Positions 58,696-64,000 of a stretch of DNA of 64,000 bases are shown here, in pieces. The stretch's first letter is position 1, and each line of letters opens with the position of its first letter. The stretch is from positions 172,434,438-172,498,437 of the forward strand of contig OX352773.1 of the NCBI GenBank assembly GCA_947095535.1, read 5' to 3'. The position numbers were made by a program, and so were the translations under genes. This DNA is from Poecilobothrus nobilitatus. Taxonomy: Eukaryota > Arthropoda > Insecta > Diptera > Dolichopodidae. The notes beneath the pieces are model-generated. The model had not been told where the DNA came from. It worked only from the letters and a program-made list of their open reading frames with translations, and searched no databases.

Positions 58696-59840
58696 TATGA
58701 AGCTAAATTATGTTGTAAACTATTAATGGTATCTCTTATACTTATTTATGTATATTAATTAAATTCCAAATAATTGAATAATTTTTTAGTCAGCTAATTT
58801 GTATCGTTATTCGTTAGTTTAAAAAAAAAAAAATATAATGATTTTATTTTATTTTTTTTTTTTTAATTTCATCATTCTTTTTATCAATATCATCATCAAT
58901 ATCATTATGATTGTAATAATCAAGAAAATATTCAATGCGAGCAATTGTCTTCGCACCATATTAATTTTTTTTTTCTTTTTTTCAAATAAATTTTTTTTTC
59001 AAAAATAGTTTTTTTTTAATATTTACATACATTCACCTAATAATAAGTATCTAAATAATTATATATGTACATATATGTGTATATGTATATTGTATATTGT
59101 TTATATATATATTAAAATAATTATATCTATCAATTTTATAAAATATATGCTTATAGCATAAATTATGTGTTCTTTTATTTTTATATTTCTTGTTTAATTT
59201 TTGATTTTATACAAATTTTTTTTTTTTTTTAAATATTTATTTACTATAAATCTATATCGTAAATATATATGCATTTACTATGTACGTATATTGTATCGTA
59301 TCGTATCGTATTTATAAAATTTTTGTATGTTAATAGGTATGTTATGTATAAGATAAATAATTTTAAGGTATGTGCCTTTTTAATCATAAATGTAGATATA
59401 CAATATATATGTACATATATATATTTGTATGATATATATATATATATATATATGTATGTATATATAAGAATAAGTACGTAGGTATTTACTACATTTTATT
59501 GTATAATAAGTATAATAAGTCATTGGGATTGGGAGCGACCTGGAATTTATTTATTTAATTTATTATTTTTTTTTTTTATTTTTTATTATTGTTTTTTTTT
59601 TTTTCTTATTTTTATTATGATTTTTATTATTATTATTATGATTATTATTAGTTTTGTTTTTTTTTTTCTCATTTTCTCTATTTAACAAATTCAAAGAATT
59701 AAAACTATTCAAAAATTTTTTAATTTTTAATTTGTATATTTTTTTTTTTGCTCCTTTAATTTTTTATTAATACAAAGGGCAATCTTGTTTTTTAATATTT
59801 GTCTTATATTAAATGTATGTATTTGATAATTTTTGTTATT
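58696..59840. other. AT-rich DNA with microsatellites
   Basis: Includes (TATCG)3 near 59291-59308, a TA run at 59432-59453 and (ATT)/(TTA) arrays near 59610-59650. No gene; the frame at 59269-59481 is a Tyr/Ile-rich reading of the microsatellites. Confidence 0.6.
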
Positions 59841-60380
59841 ATTTATTATACCCTACACCTAAAGTATATTAACTTTGGTATGGAGTTTGTAATCATCAAA
59901 AGAAAGCGAGTTAGATATGGACATGTATATATATTCTGAATCAGGATCACCTCCTGAGTCGATTTAACTATGTCCGTCCGTTTACACGATAACTCAAAAA
60001 CTAGTAAAGCTATCTTGGTGAAATTGAGTGAAAGAAATGTGAGAGGATTTGCTCAACGGTTTCGAATTTTGGAAGCTTTCGAACGAGCCCAAGAGCAATC
60101 GAGATTATCTCCAAAACCAACAAAGATAGAACCTTTTCATTGGGTAGAATGGTGTTTTTTCATGTTTGATTTTAGTCTCTGAAATTTGGGAGGATTTAGT
60201 CCATGGGTTCGGAACTTGGAAGCTTCCGAACGAGCCCCAGAGCAAACAAGTATATTATGATTAATATACTTTTATAGATTATTAATAGATTTTTTATAAA
60301 TTTTTAATTTAATTGGAATTATTCAGGTGTAGGGTATTAATAAGTCGATTGCATCGACTTACTGTTACATTTACTTGTTT
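59841..60380 (+). mobile_element. mini-me/DINE-like non-autonomous Helentron element
   Basis: Four hallmarks occur in order. (i) A sub-terminal TTATACCCTACACCTAAA at 59846-59863 is mirrored at the other end (60321-60340, read inward TTAATACCCTACACCTGAAT). (ii) A short (TA)n is followed by the conserved core 'attctgaatcaggatcacct', 'cctgagtcgatttaac' and a 'tatgtccgtccg' GTCY stretch (59933-59982), the mini-me core as I know it from Diptera. (iii) Two internal direct repeats of 38 bp lie at 60061-60098 and 60208-60245 (33/38 identical), containing GGAAGCTTYCGAACGAGCCC. (iv) A terminal hairpin AAGTCGAT-TGC-ATCGACTT lies at 60342-60360. These elements have no genes; the 70-codon frame inside (59970-60182) is not a protein gene. 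The exact 5' and 3' ends are estimates. Confidence 0.78.
60342..60360. repeat. Perfect 8-bp terminal hairpin of the DINE-like element
   Basis: AAGTCGAT-TGC-ATCGACTT. A short hairpin just inside the 3' end is typical of Helitron/Helentron derivatives, where it acts as a transposition stop signal (family knowledge). Confidence 0.85.
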
Positions 60381-61224
60381 TTTATTAAATTTAAAACTTA
60401 AAACAATAACATTTTTTTTAAATTTTAGATTTTTTTTTTATTATTATAAAAATTTCAGTAGCGAAAAATCTAAAGATATAAATTGGAATTAATAAAATTG
60501 AATTTTGAATTGTACAATTTTAAGAATTTTTTAACACTTTTTGATTATATTTCAGATTTTTTTTTTATTTATGTTATTTAAATAGGTAATATAATAAGTA
60601 AGGTTTACTCAATTTGTGCACCATTTTAATTTGTTTAAAAGTAGTTAACTACGTAATGTATGTAAAAAATCTTTATTTCGTTTAAAGAGCGTAAGTTAAA
60701 TTAACGGTAAAGCAAAATCTTTTTTTCTGTCTTCGAAATTTTAATTCAGCTATAATTTTATACTGACTTTAAATTAATGACAACGTTGTTATGAATAAAA
60801 CATTAAACATTGTTATTAATAAACATTAGTAATATATTTTATCATATAACATAAAAATATTTAATATAAACCAGACATTTTTAATTCATACCTTATAACT
60901 CACAATACATAACGATCAAAAATATAAAAAAATTTAAATGTATTATAGTTGTAAAATAATTTAAGTAATTTTAGATGTAGGTACATAATAATTAAGAGTT
61001 TGAATAAGCATTTCAAATATAATTGAAAAAGTTCATTTGTTCATACTACATATTTCATTTCGTAACTGAGTATAGATATCTTAAGATAAATTAAGATAAT
61101 GCATCATAGATAAATATTGGAACAAGAACAAAATGTCTTAGGAAAATTTGGATTTAATTGATAAAGTAGGGAATGGAATTAGAATTTCAATGAACTTATA
61201 TTCGTCCACGTAAGAGAGTACATA
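60381..61224. other. AT-rich non-coding DNA
   Basis: Nothing recognised. Confidence 0.5.
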
Positions 61225-61356
61225 TGCTTTGAACCGAATCCATAAAACTGAGTTCAAACCCAAATCTAACAACAAAACTGCGAGTTCTAACGTAAGTTTT
61301 GTTTGAAAAAGTGAAATTTGAGTTCAAGCTCAGTTTTTATGCATTTTGACACCTTA
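61225..61356. mobile_element. MITE family D, copy 2 (about 132 bp)
   Basis: The left 'gaaccgaatccataaaactg' and 'agttcaaac' are answered on the right (read inward) by 'ggtgtcaaaatgcataaaaa', 'ctgagcttgaactcaaa'. The same blocks (TGCATAAAAACTGAGTTTGAA) form the ends of the copy at 40325. Its left terminus is the more decayed. Confidence 0.6.
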
Positions 61357-61710
61357 TCTCATGTTAGAATTTGTTTAAATTGTAATCGATAAAGTCCTAG
61401 TTTTATGGTATAATAAAATTTGTTTGTTTACGTATTTGGAGATTTGCATATTTATGAGTCATAAGGTATACATATATTAAAATTGTTTTTCTATATTTAA
61501 TATTTGTTTGGTAAAATGTTTATTTATAATTTTTTATATGTATAATATGTATTAAGGTATTGAACAGTGGCAAAATGCTAGCTGAATCAAATCAAGATAA
61601 AACAGTTTTCATTTTTACTGGTAGACCATTCAAACCTGAGCCCTCAAATTAGAGGTCGGTTATCCATCTGTTTTATGTAATATTATGTAAATATATATGA
61701 AAAAATATTT

Positions 61711-61987
61711 TGAAGCGTTGATTATACTACACTAAGCTGTTGATTATACTGAACTGTAGTTATTTTACAAGATTATGAAACGCAAATATAAATTCTATTC
61801 GTGCGACATCTATTATCTTATACAAGAATTATGTATTTTTTTAAATTCATTTTATATTGCAAAATTAATTATTACGTTTAACTATAAACTACTAACTACT
61901 AATATTGTATATGAGCTGACGACGGAGGTTTTTGAACCCCGATTGGAAAGTCTGCTACTTAACTACTACGTCATTAGCCAAGATATA
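61711..61987 (-). mobile_element. Family B SINE, copy B5, with tRNA-like head (reverse)
   Basis: On the minus strand, a tRNA-like head (61987 to about 61915) reads 'ttggctaatgacgtagtagt' (box A-like), 'taagtagcagactttccaat' and 'cggggttcaaaaacctccg' (box B-like GGGTTCAAAAACC). It is followed by AT-rich sequence and then the family B 5' block 'ataattcttgtataagataa', 'tagatgtcgcacgaat', 'tttcataatcttgtaaaata', 'actacag' and 'taatcaacagcttag'. This is the only copy in which the head is visible, and it suggests that family B is a tRNA-derived SINE. The linkage of head and body rests on this single copy. The plus-strand 75-codon frame here is a by-product. Confidence 0.55.
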
Positions 61988-62997
61988 TACCATATTATGT
62001 AATATATTAAGTAGATTAAATGAATTTAAAAAAAATAAGGATAACCCTGTTATTGATGACAAAATATAAGATTAAATATTTTTTTTTTGTTTTTTTTTTT
62101 TCTTAAATAATATTGAAAGAAATTAAAATTTACACGAAAATTTGTTGGTGTTATTTCTTTTTTTTGTTTTTTTAATAGATAAAGATAATATCTGATATTT
62201 AAGTACAAGTATCTATACAAGTACTCATAATAAAATTAATTTATTTTCATACATTTATACATAAATAAAACTATGTATATGAAATATGTATGTATATGTA
62301 TTATATGTATGGTTAGTAAAGAAAAATAAAAATTAAAAAAAAAAAATTAGTTTGTATATAGTTAAATGTTAATAAGTACATATTAAAAAAAGATAAAAAA
62401 ACAAAAAATAAAAAATCAAATTGAAAATAATAAAATAAAAAAAAAAAAAACAAAAACAAAAAAAAAATAAAATAAAATCAAATCAAATTGTTGTTTTTGT
62501 TTTTGTTTTTTTCTTTCTTATTCTGAATATTAAAATTTTATATAATTTTTTTTTAATTTTTTTTAATTTTTTCATTATTAATGTTTGTGTTGATGATCGA
62601 TTACTTATTTTTTTTTTCTGATTATTTTCATTATTTTTAGTGTAGTTGTGGGATGATTTTTTCTTATTTTATTTTATTTTTTTTTTAATTTCTTTAATAT
62701 TACTTATATATGTTAAGTTTGTTATGTTTTCTTTTTTCTTCAAAAGATTAACAAGTACCACCCATTTAATAAAAATCAAAAATAAAAACAAAAAAAAAAA
62801 AAAACATTACAAAAAGTATCTATAGAAAATAATATATTTTATATTTAAAAAAAAAAAAAATAAATAAAAACAAAAACGAAAACAAAAAATCGAAAAATTT
62901 AAATTTAAAGGTATGGCGCAAGAAATACATATATTATTATTGTTATTATTCTGATGATTTAATTTTTTATTTTATATTTTCTTCATCATTTTTCATA

Positions 62998-63035
<38 letters not shown>

Positions 63036-64000
63036 AAATTGTATCTAATGTGGTAAGATGAATGGTACAAAACAAAAAAAAAAAAAAAAAACATTTTAAA
63101 TTATTCAGAAAAGAAAAGACAAATATATATGATAAATTTAAGAAAAATATAGAAAGAGATAGAAATAGAATGTTTTTATTTATTTTTTTTTTTATCAAAT
63201 TATAAATTGTTAATCTTTGTGAAAGTTTTTCTTCTTTTTTTTTTTATATTTTATTTTATGATTTTATTTTGATTAAAATTAGAAATGGTTGTTTCTATTT
63301 TTTAATTTTTTTTTTTTTTTAATTCTTCATGTTGTTTTTTTTTTTTTTTGATTCCTTCAATCCATATCTCCTTCAATTTTTGATTTTTTGTTTTTCTTTT
63401 TATATATTTAAAAAGAAAATATTATTAATGGTTAAGTACTTATATTTAAAAGATATCAAGATTTCTTTCTTAACTGACTTACTTATACTAAAGGTGTATC
63501 TATCAAATATTTATAATATTATTTTTCCCTGTTTATTTTTATACTTTTTGTTTTTATGTTTTTTTTTTTTGCTTTTTGTTTTTGGTAGTAAGAATAAAGA
63601 TAAAATAACTTATAGATTCGTGATTGAAATATGGTTTTTTTTTTTTTTTTTTAAACCAGGTAAATCAAATCAAACTAACTCAAATTCATTACATTTGAAT
63701 AATAGAAATTTGAAGCTACAGATACAACAAAAAAAAAAAATATTGAAAATTAAAGTACAAAAAGTGTTTGAATAAATATATTTTATTTATTTATTTTTTT
63801 TTTTTTTTGGTTGAATGACAAAGCATTCTAATGAAATTCTTAGAAATTTAAAATTTGAAAAGAGAAGTTCTTCTTTTGTTATTTGATCTTTTTTGATCAT
63901 ACAAAAATTTTTAAAATTCAAAAAAAAAAAAAAAAAAAACAAAATAATAATAATAATAATAAGTTTAGTTTAGGTTAGTTATGGTTATTAAAATAACTAT
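61988..64000. other. Homopolymer-dominated simple sequence
   Basis: Long A and T runs, (AT)15 at 63002-63031 and an (AAT) array near 63944-63961. The 148-codon frame at 63329-63775 is the longest in the window but is mostly poly-Phe/Lys/Leu from T- and A-runs with no motif, and I reject it as a gene. Confidence 0.65.
63002..63031. repeat. (AT)15 microsatellite
   Basis: 30-bp uninterrupted AT run. Confidence 0.9.

Noticed and set aside
59970..60182. 70-codon frame starting MSVRLHDNSKTSKAILVKLS
   Set aside because: It looks protein-like but lies wholly inside the DINE/mini-me element, whose family is non-coding.
63329..63775. 148-codon open frame, the longest in the window
   Set aside because: It is built from T- and A-homopolymers (poly-Phe, poly-Lys, Leu/Ile), has no domain, signal or codon bias, and similar frames arise wherever stop-free T runs occur.

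Overview
The window is extremely A+T-rich, gene-poor animal DNA. Homopolymer A and T runs are everywhere, dotted with short ACAT/ATGT tetranucleotide tracts (the 'acatacatatgtatgt' texture), so it reads like intergenic sequence or one very large intron of a fly. Several repeats point to Diptera, probably a higher fly: a mini-me/DINE-like Helentron derivative (59841-60380), a diverged fragment of a repeat I remember from higher flies (21061-21155), and a mariner-type element of the DD41D class (23090-23923). I cannot name the species. No intact protein-coding gene, rRNA or functional tRNA gene is convincing. Nearly all longer open frames are chance products of low-complexity DNA (poly-Phe/Lys/Ile/Tyr) or cross repeats.

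What the window does hold is a dense set of dead or non-autonomous mobile elements. (1) Two SINE-like families: family A, four copies (6470, 7619, 30502 reverse, 38623) with a tRNA-like head and a shared tail; and family B, five copies (7984, 12608, 49985, 58490, 61711 reverse), one of which ends in a tRNA-like head. Two further tRNA-like heads lie at 34975 and 52671. (2) A 922-bp foldback element at 4077-4998 with a perfect 141-bp tandem duplication in its right arm. (3) MITE-like elements recognised by inverted termini: 8758, 12086, 17687 and 57314 (same family), 20462, 33450 (pogo/Tigger-like), 36871 (hAT-like, with 8-bp target duplication), 40325 and 61225 (same family), 42277 with a solo end at 50691, and 49603. 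(4) Two coding relics: a deleted mariner transposase (23208-23824) and a jockey-type reverse transcriptase scrap on the minus strand (52275-52608).

Layout: 1-4 kb is low-complexity DNA; 4-13 kb is rich in elements (foldback, SINE A x2, SINE B x2, two MITEs); 17-24 kb holds a 50-bp tandem repeat, two MITEs, the fly repeat and the mariner; 24-33 kb is an almost featureless A/T-homopolymer tract with a few more complex patches; 33-43 kb holds pogo-like, hAT-like and other MITEs, hairpins and SINE copies; 45 kb has a possible small exon on the minus strand; 49-62 kb holds more SINE/MITE copies, the RT relic, an imperfect tandem duplication and the DINE; 62-64 kb is simple sequence. There is no operon or pathway to describe. 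The interest lies in the repeat families and in a few small, GC-richer, coding-like patches (27251, 40059, 45249) that could be exons of a gene spread over this DNA.
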